This document shows positions 25,520-34,724 of a stretch of DNA of 64,000 nucleotides, piece after piece. The translations under genes and the position numbers were made by a program. The stretch spans positions 372,001-436,000 of the forward strand of contig NZ_CP016771.1 of the NCBI RefSeq assembly GCF_002288005.1, written 5' to 3'. Every line of letters starts with the position of its first letter. The first letter of the stretch is position 1. Source of the stretch: Candidatus Nanopelagicus hibericus (GTDB lineage Bacteria; Actinomycetota; Actinomycetes; Nanopelagicales; Nanopelagicaceae). The notes beneath the pieces were generated by a model that ran no database searches, was not told the DNA's origin, and saw nothing but the letters and a program-made list of their open reading frames with translations.

Positions 25520-26281
25520 GTGAGTAATCAACCAATTGTTAAATTAGTAAATGTAAATAAGTCCTATGGCAATGTTTATGCGCTAGAGGACATAAATTTA
25601 GATTTTTATCCAGGTGAGATTGTCTCCCTAGTTGGTGATAACGGTGCTGGTAAGTCAACGCTAACCAAGATCATCTCTGGTACTGAAGGACCAGATGATA
25701 AAGGTCAGATCATGGTTGATAACACGGAAGTAAAAAATTGGACCTCAGCTAAGGCTAGAGCCAGAGGAATTGAGACGGTTTATCAAAACCGGGCACTTTC
25801 TGAACAACAAACAATTTATGACAATGTTTTTTTAGGCAGGGAAATCACCAACCGATTTGGTTTTATTGATCGCAAAAAAGAGATTGAAGAGACTGAATCT
25901 TTAATGCGAAAGATTGGTTACACCTCAAAGGTGTGGACACCTTATTCATCTGTAAATAAATTATCAGGTGGTGAGCGTCAAGGTGTCGCTATCTCCCGCG
26001 CGATTTTGTTTGAATCAAGATTAGTAATTTTAGATGAGCCAACAACTGCAATGGCGCTGACTGAAGCTGCTGAGGTTTTAGAGTTTGTTCGCAACTTAAA
26101 GAAGTCAGGCAAGTCAGTAATTTTTATTAGCCACAATCCGTGGGATGCCCATGCGGTGGCAGATCGATTTGTAATTTTAGAGCGAGGAAAGATCGTGTTT
26201 GATGGACCAAAGGGATCGATGAGTGCTGATGATTTCATTGCTCTATTACATAAATTTGCGAAAAAGGATATCAAGTCATGA
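25520..26281 (+). CDS. Sugar ABC transporter ATP-binding protein
   Basis: A single ABC ATPase domain: Walker A (GDNGAGKST), Q-loop region, signature LSGGERQG, Walker B (LVILDEPTTAM) and the switch His in ISHNPWD. Carbohydrate-uptake type 2 (ribose family) importers normally have two fused domains; this is one domain (about 253 residues), as in rhizopine- and fructose-type systems, and probably works as a homodimer. Start is ambiguous: GTG 25520 fits the domain border, and an in-frame TTG at 25481 also exists. Confidence 0.9.
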   Translation: MSNQPIVKLVNVNKSYGNVYALEDINLDFYPGEIVSLVGDNGAGKSTLTKIISGTEGPDDKGQIMVDNTEVKNWTSAKARARGIETVYQNRALSEQQTIYDNVFLGREITNRFGFIDRKKEIEETESLMRKIGYTSKVWTPYSSVNKLSGGERQGVAISRAILFESRLVILDEPTTAMALTEAAEVLEFVRNLKKSGKSVIFISHNPWDAHAVADRFVILERGKIVFDGPKGSMSADDFIALLHKFAKKDIKS

Positions 26282-27255
26282 GTGAGCAGAAAAAAGGCGT
26301 TTTAATACCAGAGCGATTAAAGCCAGTCTTAGGTGCATTTATATTTTTTGTTGTCATGATGGTCGCTTTCATAGCATCATCTCCAGAGGTGTTTTTGAAT
26401 ATCGGCATTTACTCTGCGGTCTTCTTATCATTACCGCTCTTTGCAATTATGGGTATGAGCCTAGTTTTCGTCACCGCAGCTGGTGAGATTGATCTAGCCT
26501 TTCCATCGATTATTGCATTATCAGGATTGGCCTTTGCTTGGACCTTGCAACAAACTAACTTAAACTTTATTTTGGCAGCAATTTTCTCAGTTGCGGTGGG
26601 AATATCTTGTGGTTTATTAAACGGTTACCTAATAACAAAACTTGGCCTCTCCTCTTTGATAACAACTTTAGGTATGAACTTTGCCTTGATTGGTCTAACC
26701 AATGTATTAAATAATGGTGAGGTCAGAACCTTAGAGGGATTAAATGATAGTAAAATCAAATCAATTTTAGTTGGATCATTTGGGCCAATTCCAGCACAGA
26801 TGTTTTGGATGTTTGCAATTGCTTTTGTGTTGGGAATGATCTTCCACCGACATAAATTTGGTCTACATGTGCGAGTAGCAGGAGATAACCCAGAGGCAGG
26901 TCGTGCGATGGGTGTAAATATTGAGCGAACTAAGATTCTATGTTTTGCATTGGTTGGATTGTGTGCCTCAATTGTTGGCATTCTAGGTATTCTTTTGCTC
27001 AGCACCTACTTCTCCACCTTGGGTGAGGCTTATCTGCTTCCAACCTTAGCTGCAGTATTTGTTGGTGGCACACCAGTTACTGGTGGCAAGGGAACTATTG
27101 GCGGCTTAGTAATTGGTGCTACAACTGTGGTCTTTATTCAAACTGGTGTGGTTGCTGCCGGCTTAGATGGTCAGTGGACCTCACTTGGCTTTGGATTGGT
27201 AATTGTCTTATCACTACTTGGTCATCGAAAGTTCTCCGGACGATTAACTAGATAA
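26278..27255 (+). CDS. Sugar ABC transporter permease
   Basis: The 325-residue protein has about nine transmembrane segments and the RbsC-family signature (TAAGEIDLAFPSIIALSG, GAGDNPEAGRAMGVN-like loop, LAAVFVGGTPVTGGKGT). It overlaps the ATPase gene by ATGA. It forms the membrane channel of the importer encoded from 24419. Confidence 0.92.
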   Translation: MSEQKKGVLIPERLKPVLGAFIFFVVMMVAFIASSPEVFLNIGIYSAVFLSLPLFAIMGMSLVFVTAAGEIDLAFPSIIALSGLAFAWTLQQTNLNFILAAIFSVAVGISCGLLNGYLITKLGLSSLITTLGMNFALIGLTNVLNNGEVRTLEGLNDSKIKSILVGSFGPIPAQMFWMFAIAFVLGMIFHRHKFGLHVRVAGDNPEAGRAMGVNIERTKILCFALVGLCASIVGILGILLLSTYFSTLGEAYLLPTLAAVFVGGTPVTGGKGTIGGLVIGATTVVFIQTGVVAAGLDGQWTSLGFGLVIVLSLLGHRKFSGRLTR

Positions 27256-27260
27256 GTTTT

Positions 27261-29489
27261 GTGAAGTTACATCACTTAGAGTCCAATCATCAGATTGAAG
27301 TCGATGATAAGAGCGGCCTTCTAACTGCTCTCACCTATTCATCAGCTGCTGTGACAAGAGGTGTCAGCTTTGATATCAGCATAAATCTGCAAACCGGCGG
27401 TGGTGAGAGACGGGCTGCAACTGGTGGGCTGGAGTACTTTGATTGCCAAAATCAATCAGCAGTTACCGCTACCGGAGCGCCAATTTCTAGCCAGGGAATT
27501 AATGGAATCATTTGGCATCTGCCAATAAGTATTGACTCCATAAAGGCTGAGTTAATTTATCGCCTTGATCGGCAATCTGCCGCTACCTCCTTTGCAATTT
27601 ACTTTCCTGGGGGACAGAGTGTGTTGATCCGAGATATTAATTTAGAATTTCAAATTAAATTACCAGCAGATAATTGGATTATTAACATGCCTGGTAATGG
27701 CTTGCGCAAAGATTTGCCAATCTCAACGCTTAATGCTGAGGTCGGTATCTCACCAGTTGGTGGTCTGCGCGGCTCTAGCTCTGTGATTCACCTGGCTTCA
27801 AAAAATAATGGACAAGTTGCGATCTGGCCAAGTAATCGAGTCGAGATTCCACAGCTGACAATAAAAAGTAGTGGCCAGAGTCAGATTCAATTAAAAATTG
27901 ATACCAATTTTGGCTCAGATCTTTCAAAGGTGACTGGGGTTGAATTGGAGCTCTGCAAGCTTGATCTATCTGTGCCAGGGTATGAAACTTTTGGCGAGGT
28001 TTTTCAAGATTGGCTGCGTCAAGATGGTTATGTATCGCCAAATAATCCGCCAACTTGGATTGATGGGGCGATGATCTATGAGGCCCAGATTGGTTTCTCG
28101 GTATTTAATGAGGTTAATCATTACTCGCCATATCCGCAGGTGCGCGATCTAATTAATGATTTAGAGCAAATTGCTGAGTTTGGATTTAGTTGTATTCAAT
28201 TAATGCCCAAACAGCCATATCCAAGTTATAACATCCATGATTATTGGGATATTGATACCTCCTACGGTAACAAAGCAGATATTAAAGAGTTGGTACAAAA
28301 AGCCCACAAGCTTGGAATAAAAGTAATTTTAGATATTTTGTTGCATGGTGTTTTAGACAAAGAGATTATTAAGATTGCTGCCGATGGAGTTAGAAGTGGA
28401 CCATTTGCTGATTTAATCTCATCTGAGACTGGTGATAGTTTCAACGCTGATGTTAAGGATTGGCACAACTACTTAATTGCCTGGTCCCGTCATATTTTAG
28501 ATTTTGAAAAGTATTGGTATGAGGGAAGTCCTGCAGTCTCACCATTAATTGCCCAACATCCAGATTGGTTTTATAGGGATTCAGCTGGGGTAGTGCAGGG
28601 TGTTTACACAAAAGCTTTTGATGCGCGTAACGTTGAATGGCAGGACTACTTTATCTCTGCCTGTGAGTTTTTAATGAAGGAATTAAATATTGATGGCTTT
28701 AGATTTGATGCCCCTTCCTATAATGATTTTCCAAATTGGGCTTCCTGGGCAAGAGGTAGAGCTGGTGCCTCCGCATTAGGATGCATAGGATTATTTGATC
28801 GCCTGCGTCCAGTAATGAAAAGGATTAATCCACAATCTTTGTTATATACCGAACCATCTGGTCATGTATTTAGACAGGCGATGGATTTAAATTACAACTA
28901 CGATGAACAGTGGTTGGTAACTGCAATCTCTGACTCCGCTGCGCAATCTGCTTGGGGGATAAGGGGAGCCAAGGATTTAGCCGCTTGGGTGGCTGAGCGG
29001 GATAGATTCTTACCCAATGGTTCATTAACCGCCCATCACATCGACTCCCATGACACATTTTGGTGGCCAAGTTGGGGCAGAAAATGGCGAAGGGAACAAT
29101 TTGATATTACTAAAGTCAAACTTTTAACCTTAATCTTTGGCTCACTGCCTGGTCCTTTTATGATGTTTTCAGGAGGTGAGATTGGGATTGAACAGTTACT
29201 GCCCAAATTAGCCAAGGTGAAGGGATCAAAGATTTGGTTAACGGGTGAGATTAATTGGTGGACTGCCTCATCTTATCCAGATGGTTTATTTGCCATCTCA
29301 CGTTCCCTTGATAAACAGGTAAGTGCCAGCCTGGTCAACTTCAGCGATCAATCTTTGATATTGAAAAATGAGGCAAATTACCAACTTAAATCTGTATTAC
29401 TGCAAATTGGGGAGTCAATTGTGGTTGACTCATCCCAGATTAAACTGCCACCATTTTCCGGTGCAGTTGTAGAGTTTGAGATTGGTTAA
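27261..29489 (+). CDS. GH13-like (alpha-amylase superfamily) glycoside hydrolase
   Basis: The 742-residue protein starts with GTG, 5 nt after the permease. An N-terminal beta-rich domain (about 1-245) precedes a GH13-type barrel: NIHDYWDIDTSYG, LDILLHGV, the nucleophile Asp near 480 (DGFRFDAPS), the acid/base Glu near 531 (TEPSG) and the third acid in HIDSHD near 597. A C-terminal beta domain follows. No signal peptide is seen, so it acts on imported oligosaccharides. The subfamily, and therefore whether it cuts alpha-glucans or another alpha-glycoside, is not clear. Confidence 0.85.
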   Translation: MKLHHLESNHQIEVDDKSGLLTALTYSSAAVTRGVSFDISINLQTGGGERRAATGGLEYFDCQNQSAVTATGAPISSQGINGIIWHLPISIDSIKAELIYRLDRQSAATSFAIYFPGGQSVLIRDINLEFQIKLPADNWIINMPGNGLRKDLPISTLNAEVGISPVGGLRGSSSVIHLASKNNGQVAIWPSNRVEIPQLTIKSSGQSQIQLKIDTNFGSDLSKVTGVELELCKLDLSVPGYETFGEVFQDWLRQDGYVSPNNPPTWIDGAMIYEAQIGFSVFNEVNHYSPYPQVRDLINDLEQIAEFGFSCIQLMPKQPYPSYNIHDYWDIDTSYGNKADIKELVQKAHKLGIKVILDILLHGVLDKEIIKIAADGVRSGPFADLISSETGDSFNADVKDWHNYLIAWSRHILDFEKYWYEGSPAVSPLIAQHPDWFYRDSAGVVQGVYTKAFDARNVEWQDYFISACEFLMKELNIDGFRFDAPSYNDFPNWASWARGRAGASALGCIGLFDRLRPVMKRINPQSLLYTEPSGHVFRQAMDLNYNYDEQWLVTAISDSAAQSAWGIRGAKDLAAWVAERDRFLPNGSLTAHHIDSHDTFWWPSWGRKWRREQFDITKVKLLTLIFGSLPGPFMMFSGGEIGIEQLLPKLAKVKGSKIWLTGEINWWTASSYPDGLFAISRSLDKQVSASLVNFSDQSLILKNEANYQLKSVLLQIGESIVVDSSQIKLPPFSGAVVEFEIG

Positions 29490-29490
29490 G

Positions 29491-30204
29491 ATGAAAACTG
29501 TAGTAATCACTGGCGCAGCAGGTGGCATGGGTAGTGCAACTGCGACCTTATTTAAATCCAAGGGTTATCAAGTGTTGGCGACTGATCGCGAAGAGATCAA
29601 AGGCGTTGATTTTCAAGTAGTAGGTGATGTTGCCAATGAGGCGACCTGGCAGAAAATATCAACTGTGATTGAACAAAACAGCCTTGAGGTATCGAGCTTA
29701 ATAAATATCGCTGGTAGGAATTACTTTGACCTAATTGATGATGCCAAAAAAAGTGAGTGGCTTAATATGTTTGAGGTTAATGTGGTGGCGATGGTGATTG
29801 GTATAAAACATTTAGTGCCTTATCTACGAAAAGCACCGGGAGCTGCTATTGTAAATATGAGTTCAATCTCTGCCCAGATTGGCACCAGTGGCTACGCAGC
29901 ATATGTGGCAACCAAAGGCGCAGTTGACTCACTGACTAAGGCATTAGCACTTGAGTTAGCACCGCAGATTCGCATAAATGCGGTAGCACCAGGTTGGATT
30001 GAGACCCCATTTACCGTTGCTGGTTTAAACCTAAGTCCAGATCCAGTTGCTTACCGAAAAGAGGCTGAGCAGATGCATGCGCTTAACCGTGTAGGAACAC
30101 CACAAGAGATTGCAAATGTAATCTACTTTTTAGCAAGTGAGGAGTCATCCTTTTTAACTGGCTCAATTGTGGTGGCAGATGGTGGTTACTTAATTAAGAA
30201 TTAA
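29491..30204 (+). CDS. SDR-family oxidoreductase
   Basis: A classical short-chain dehydrogenase of 237 residues: TGAAGGMGSATA cofactor loop, NIAGRN, catalytic Ser and YVATK, and C-terminal GSIVVADGGYLI. The start ATG 29491 lies just after the GH13 stop codon; the frame extends a few codons upstream but MKTVVITG is the normal SDR start. It is the last gene of the transporter operon and may oxidise or reduce the imported sugar or its acid. Confidence 0.9.
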   Translation: MKTVVITGAAGGMGSATATLFKSKGYQVLATDREEIKGVDFQVVGDVANEATWQKISTVIEQNSLEVSSLINIAGRNYFDLIDDAKKSEWLNMFEVNVVAMVIGIKHLVPYLRKAPGAAIVNMSSISAQIGTSGYAAYVATKGAVDSLTKALALELAPQIRINAVAPGWIETPFTVAGLNLSPDPVAYRKEAEQMHALNRVGTPQEIANVIYFLASEESSFLTGSIVVADGGYLIKN

Positions 30205-30205
30205 C

Positions 30206-30928
30206 TTAGACCTTTTCAATCGGTGCGGTTGCAACTCTGCGCAAGTAAGTATCTACCAATTCAAATGCTCGTCGATCAGACTCCAGTTTTTGATCCGCAG
30301 TTTGCGTGCGAAGTTGGGCGACATCAACACCTTCTGCTTCAACCTCGGCGCAACCACCCTCCATGGCAAGCCACGCCTCTAAAACTTGTGGGTCAATCTC
30401 AGGATGAAACTGCACACCAAGTGTTCGCCCCATTACAAATGCTTGGCTGGCAATCTCAGTTCTGGCAATCTCAGTTGCACCCTTTGGCAGTGTCCAGCGA
30501 TCCCAGTGGTATTCAAACCAGGGACCAGTGGGAATAAAAGTTTTATCATCAGATTCAATCTCATACCAACCCAGCTCTGCCTTGGCAGATCTAGCCACTG
30601 AGCCACCTAATGCTCTGGCCATTAATTGGCCACCAAAACAAATACCAAAGATTGGTATCCCATCATTGTGTGCTTGTTTTAATGCTGCTAACTCTGGCAG
30701 TAACCAGTTGCCAATTCGATCATCCTCATAAGCACCCCAAGGTGCTCCCATCGGAATAATTACATCGTACTGATTAAAGTTTGGCAGGTTTACCTCAACA
30801 TTTGGGGTGGCAAATTTATCCTCCGGCACAATACAAAATCTTTCAATCTCATACCCAAATTTTTCAAAGGCACGCCAAATAGGACCACCAAGTGAGACAT
30901 GATCATGTTCTATGAATAGAGCGCGCAT
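30206..30928 (-). CDS. Class I glutamine amidotransferase-like protein
   Basis: The 240-residue protein has the GATase1 nucleophile elbow (FGICFGGQLMARALGG) and the catalytic His/Glu in LGVQFHPEID. It resembles stand-alone amidotransferase-domain proteins such as PuuD/GuaA-like or class I proteins near amine metabolism. No synthetase partner is adjacent, so its substrate is unknown. It is convergent with the SDR gene, ending one base away. Confidence 0.85.
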   Translation of the reverse strand: MRALFIEHDHVSLGGPIWRAFEKFGYEIERFCIVPEDKFATPNVEVNLPNFNQYDVIIPMGAPWGAYEDDRIGNWLLPELAALKQAHNDGIPIFGICFGGQLMARALGGSVARSAKAELGWYEIESDDKTFIPTGPWFEYHWDRWTLPKGATEIARTEIASQAFVMGRTLGVQFHPEIDPQVLEAWLAMEGGCAEVEAEGVDVAQLRTQTADQKLESDRRAFELVDTYLRRVATAPIEKV

Positions 30929-30975
30929 TTGGAGAACTTTACGGTAGATATCTAATTAAAATCTGAAGTTTGGTG

Positions 30976-31050
30976 TTAGATAGAGCGCAGTACAGCAGTC
31001 AACTTACCCAGAATCACCTCATCATCTGCGGGGATTGGTGTGTAATTGAG
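30976..31050 (-). pseudogene. Remnant of lexA 3' end (left copy of direct repeat)
   Basis: Read on the minus strand this encodes LNYTPIPADDEVILGKLTAVL then RSI and stop. The intact LexA ends DYLPIPADDAVILGKVTAVL then RAL. Aligned codon by codon without gaps, 58 of 75 bases match 46327-46401, and a 36-base core differs at one position. Similarity stops upstream, so only the last 24 codons or so remain. It is a truncated, non-functional duplicate. It probably marks one end of the block that separates the two copies. Confidence 0.85.
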
Positions 31051-31117
31051 CGGCCCTACAGTTATTGAATCCTTTGATAGATTATCGCTCGGAGCTGGGT
31101 TTGATTGTGGGGCCAAA

Positions 31118-32296
31118 ATGAAGGTTGATTCAGTAGATCTCTTTTATCTACGAATGCCGGTAGTTGAGGATATTGGCGATGGCAGCCAAGACTCCTTGCT
31201 ATGTCGAGTAGTCGCAAACGGTCATGTTGGCTGGGGTGAGGCTGTCTGTTCACCTACTGTAGGAATTGCTGCCTGGATTACTCCCATGTCTCATAGTGGT
31301 TGCCATCCAGTAATTGATTCAGTGCTGGGAATGGAATTAAATGATCCTGCCGATATTGCAAATATCTATAATCAGGTAAGAAAGAATTCTTTTTACGGAT
31401 TGCTGCAAAGTGATTTATTGATCTCTGGTATTGAAATTGCTTTATGGGATTGTCTGGGAAGGTCTTTGCAAGCTCCGATTTGGCAATTGTTGGGATATAA
31501 GAAATCTGAGCCAAAACTTCCATACGCCTCCGTGTTATTTGGTGATACACCTGAGCAGACAAAGCAAAAAGCAGTTGATATAAAAAATTCTGGCTTCCAG
31601 GCAATTAAATTTGGCTGGGGTCCATTTGGCACTTCTACAGTTGCAGCGGATGAGGCACATATATACGCTGCTAGAGAGGGGATAGGTAGCGAAGCGAAGT
31701 TAATGATTGATGCTGGGACAGTTTTCAAAGAGAGTGTGGATCAAGCCGCAAAGAGATTACCTGCCTTAAAACAAGCGCAGGTATTGTGGTATGAAGAACC
31801 GTTTGATGGTTATGCCATTTCAAGTTACGGTCAATTAGCAAAGTGTGAACCCAAAGTCTCATTAGCGGGTGGTGAAGGGGCACATAATCCTTATCAAGCA
31901 AAGCAATTGATTGATTATGGTTTAGTTGATTTTATTCAAATTGATGCTGGATATGTTGGTGGAATTGGCAATGCATACAAAGTTGCACAATACGCCAGCT
32001 CCAAAGGAATTAAGTATGTAAATCACACCTTCACATCACAATCCGCACTTTCATCCTCACTCCAAGCCTATGCAGGAGTTGCCCAATCTGACATTTCAGA
32101 GTATCCAATGGAGCCAAAATCTCTCTGCCAGGAACTTACTCTTAATAAAGTAGAGATAGATAGCCAGGGTATGATCAAAGCACCAGAGAAACCTGGTACA
32201 GGTATAGAAATAAATATTGATGCGGTCAAGAAATACTTGGTGGATGTTGAACTTAAAGTTAACGGAAAACCACTGTATCTGACTCCGAGAATATAA
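31118..32296 (+). CDS. Enolase-superfamily enzyme (mandelate racemase/muconate lactonizing type)
   Basis: The 392-residue protein has the capping domain and barrel of the superfamily. ALWDCLGRSLQAPIWQLLG, the base motif AIKFGWGPFG, metal ligands in LMIDAG, WYEEPFD and GGEGAHN, and NHTFTSQSALSSS near the C-terminus are visible. The KFGWG motif is typical of acid-sugar-active members. The frame is open to 31046 but ATG 31118 (MKVDSVDLFYL) gives the usual N-terminus. It is the first gene inside the putative island, just right of the lexA remnant. Confidence 0.85.
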   Translation: MKVDSVDLFYLRMPVVEDIGDGSQDSLLCRVVANGHVGWGEAVCSPTVGIAAWITPMSHSGCHPVIDSVLGMELNDPADIANIYNQVRKNSFYGLLQSDLLISGIEIALWDCLGRSLQAPIWQLLGYKKSEPKLPYASVLFGDTPEQTKQKAVDIKNSGFQAIKFGWGPFGTSTVAADEAHIYAAREGIGSEAKLMIDAGTVFKESVDQAAKRLPALKQAQVLWYEEPFDGYAISSYGQLAKCEPKVSLAGGEGAHNPYQAKQLIDYGLVDFIQIDAGYVGGIGNAYKVAQYASSKGIKYVNHTFTSQSALSSSLQAYAGVAQSDISEYPMEPKSLCQELTLNKVEIDSQGMIKAPEKPGTGIEINIDAVKKYLVDVELKVNGKPLYLTPRI

Positions 32297-32308
32297 TAAG
32301 GAATTAGT

Positions 32309-32608
32309 ATGAGTGAGAGTACAAATCCAATCTTTTTAGCAAGTAGAGATGGCTTGAATCGGTACGCAGATTTTTCAGGGAAATCAACGAGATCTCAATA
32401 CTGGTATTTTGTGCTAGCCACCAATGTGGCAGTTTTTATTGGAGCGTTACTAGGTGGTGAACTGGTGGGTAATGTTTTATCTGTTTTCTTTATTGTCCCC
32501 ACGATTGCAGCTGCGGTTCGAAGGCTGCATGATGTGGGTAAAAGTGGTTGGTTTTTTCTAGTTCCAATTTATAATATTATTTTGCTCTGCACAGTTTCTA
32601 AAATGTAA
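32309..32608 (+). CDS. DUF805-family membrane protein
   Basis: The 99-residue protein has the DUF805 pattern: GRKSRSQYW-like FSGKSTRSQYWYF, then two membrane segments, then VRRLHDVGKSGWFFLVP. It has a good ribosome site (AAGGA). Members are small membrane proteins of unknown function. It sits oddly between an enolase-type gene and the ABC transporter. Confidence 0.85.
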   Translation: MSESTNPIFLASRDGLNRYADFSGKSTRSQYWYFVLATNVAVFIGALLGGELVGNVLSVFFIVPTIAAAVRRLHDVGKSGWFFLVPIYNIILLCTVSKM

Positions 32609-32809
32609 GAGAGCTTAATGAGTTCTATTTGGCCGATATCGGGCGTTCTTGGGGTAGTCAGATCTCACCCAACCAGTGAAAAGGACTTTATTAGTCATCT
32701 AAAATGGCACTATTCATAACAACTTAAACCCTCTGTTATCAAATCGTAATATTTCTCACGCTAGGCAACTCTCTAGATAATCACCCGTCCCACCCCTACT
32801 ATTGCGCTA

Positions 32810-32824
32810 GATCGAGGTTCGATC
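32810..32824 (+). promoter_or_regulatory. Inverted repeat before second sugar ABC operon
   Basis: GATCGA-GGT-TCGATC is a perfect 6-3-6 inverted repeat located just before the AAGGAGG ribosome site of the binding-protein gene. It could be an operator for a regulator such as the GntR protein at 41788. The short length keeps confidence low. Confidence 0.35.
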
Positions 32825-32841
32825 AAATCCAAGGAGGAAGA

Positions 32842-33861
32842 ATGTCAATCAATAAAGCTAAAGTTAGTTTTGTTGCTCTCGCACTTGCAGCATCATCTTT
32901 TGTTGCAATTACAAGCGCTACAACAGCTAACGCAGCTCCTACTGGTCAATGGTGTAAGGGCGTAAAGATCGCCGCATTCCCTGGGGGACCACAAGGTGGA
33001 GTATTTGCAAACAACGTGTACAACGGTTATGTCCAAGCAGCAAAAGATCTTGGTCCAACTGTGAAGTACTACTTCTCAGATTGGGATCCTGCAAAAATGG
33101 TAACTCAATGGAAGGAAGCGATTGCAACTAAGCCTAACGGCATTGCGATGTACGGCTTCATGGGACCTGAGGCAGCAAAGCCACTAGTTGAAGAGTCCTT
33201 CAAAAAGGGCATTATTGTTACAACCTTAAATACATCCCTAGTTGATCTACAAGCTCAGTACAGTACAAAAGGCTTTGGTTATGTTGGTGCTGTTAACTAC
33301 AAAGCTGGTGTAGATCTAGCGAAAGAAATGGTGAAGCGCGGCAATCTAAAAGCTGGCGATTCTGCATTCGTATGGGGACTTAAAGGTCAAGGTGGAGATC
33401 GTGGTCAACGCACAGTTGGCGTAATTGACGGTTTCGAATCTTCAAAATTGAAGGTTATCTACCAAGAAATTGATCAAGCAACAAACACAACCCCTGCTGC
33501 TGGTGGTCCAACATTTGCTGGAATTATGGCAAAGAACCCTGGCGTAAAAGCAGTTGTCACTGATCATGGTGGTTTGACCTCTACTGCTGCAACTTATATG
33601 AAGGCTGCAAACTTGGCTGCTGGTTCAGTCTACTTCGGTGGATTTGATGTATCTCCAGCTACAACTGCTGCTATTGAGAGTGGTTACTTGAATCTTGTAA
33701 TTGATCAGCAACCATTCCTACAAGGTTACCTACCAATACTTCAGATCTGCTTAACCAAGAAATTTGGCTTTTCAGGTCTTGATGTAAATACCGCTGGTGG
33801 ATTTGTTGACAAGGCAAATGTCAAGACTGTTGCTCCACTTGCAAAGGTAGAAATCCGCTAA
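32842..33861 (+). CDS. Sugar ABC transporter substrate-binding protein (island copy)
   Basis: The 339-residue protein has a strong AAGGAGG ribosome site, a signal peptide (cleavage near ANAA) and a ribose/rhizopine-type binding fold: YYFSDWDPAKMVTQWKEAI, KKGIIVTTLNTS and VYFGGFDVSPATTAAIESGYL. It is clearly related to the binding protein at 24419 but divergent, implying a different ligand. It heads the island's transporter operon. Confidence 0.93.
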   Translation: MSINKAKVSFVALALAASSFVAITSATTANAAPTGQWCKGVKIAAFPGGPQGGVFANNVYNGYVQAAKDLGPTVKYYFSDWDPAKMVTQWKEAIATKPNGIAMYGFMGPEAAKPLVEESFKKGIIVTTLNTSLVDLQAQYSTKGFGYVGAVNYKAGVDLAKEMVKRGNLKAGDSAFVWGLKGQGGDRGQRTVGVIDGFESSKLKVIYQEIDQATNTTPAAGGPTFAGIMAKNPGVKAVVTDHGGLTSTAATYMKAANLAAGSVYFGGFDVSPATTAAIESGYLNLVIDQQPFLQGYLPILQICLTKKFGFSGLDVNTAGGFVDKANVKTVAPLAKVEIR

Positions 33862-33883
33862 ATTCTTAGCTGATCGTTAGTAA

Positions 33884-33918
33884 AGTACTGGTTGGGAATA
33901 TATTTTCCAACCAGTACT
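33884..33918 (+). other. Intercistronic mRNA hairpin after binding-protein gene
   Basis: A perfect 12-bp stem (AGTACTGGTTGG at 33884-33895, complement at 33907-33918) with an 11-nt loop. It is followed by CTTAATTTAA rather than a clean T-run, so it may act mainly by stabilising the upstream message. It occupies the same place as the hairpin at 25435 but has unrelated sequence. Confidence 0.75.
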
Positions 33919-33946
33919 CTTAATTTAATAACTTTGGAAGGGTGAT

Positions 33947-34717
33947 ATGGCCAAACAAGATCCAGTAATCCAACTTAAGAATGTTTCAAAAACTTTTGGA
34001 GAGGTTCGCTCACTTTCTAGTGTTAACCTTGAGATTTATCCGGGTGAGATTGTTGGACTCCTCGGCGACAATGGAGCAGGCAAATCGACTTTAGTTAAGA
34101 CAATCATGGGCTTCCATCAACCAGATGAGGGTGGAGAGATCTGGTTTAAGGGCGAGAAAATTACCGAATGGAATGTGGCTAAAGCTCGGCAACTGGGAAT
34201 TGAAACTATCTATCAAGAGCGAGCACTTTGTGAACTTCAACCAATTTGGCGAAATATGTTTATGGGTAGAGAGATTAAAAATCGATTTGGCAAGCTCGAT
34301 GTAAATGCAATGAAAAGTGAAGCTGCAAAATTGATGAGCGAGCACATGGGATTCACTTCAACGGCGGTCCACCCTGACAATGCAGTACTAACGATGTCCG
34401 GGGGTGAAAAGCAAGGGGTAGCCATCACCCGAGCTTTGTATTTTGATGCCGAGTTAGTTATTTTAGATGAGCCAACAGTTGGATTATCACTCTCTGAAAC
34501 GAAAAAAACTTTGGAATTTATTCAAAACATCAAGAAATCTGGTAGGTCAGCAATTTTTATTGATCACAATATTTTCCATATCTATCCTGCAGTTGATCGA
34601 ATGATCGTGTTAGATCGTGGCAAAGTTGCTGGTAACTACAAAAAGAGTGAGATAACAATGGATGAGCTTATCGAAAGCATGTACAGAGTTGCCCGAACCG
34701 GAAATATGAAGGAGTAG
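33947..34717 (+). CDS. Sugar ABC transporter ATP-binding protein (island copy)
   Basis: The 256-residue single-domain ATPase has Walker A (GDNGAGKST), signature MSGGEKQG, Walker B (LVILDEPTVGL) and a switch His in IDHNIFH. The ribosome site GGAAGGGTG is good. It is closely related in plan to the ATPase at 25520 and energises the island's importer. Confidence 0.93.
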   Translation: MAKQDPVIQLKNVSKTFGEVRSLSSVNLEIYPGEIVGLLGDNGAGKSTLVKTIMGFHQPDEGGEIWFKGEKITEWNVAKARQLGIETIYQERALCELQPIWRNMFMGREIKNRFGKLDVNAMKSEAAKLMSEHMGFTSTAVHPDNAVLTMSGGEKQGVAITRALYFDAELVILDEPTVGLSLSETKKTLEFIQNIKKSGRSAIFIDHNIFHIYPAVDRMIVLDRGKVAGNYKKSEITMDELIESMYRVARTGNMKE

Positions 34718-34724
34718 TCAAATA

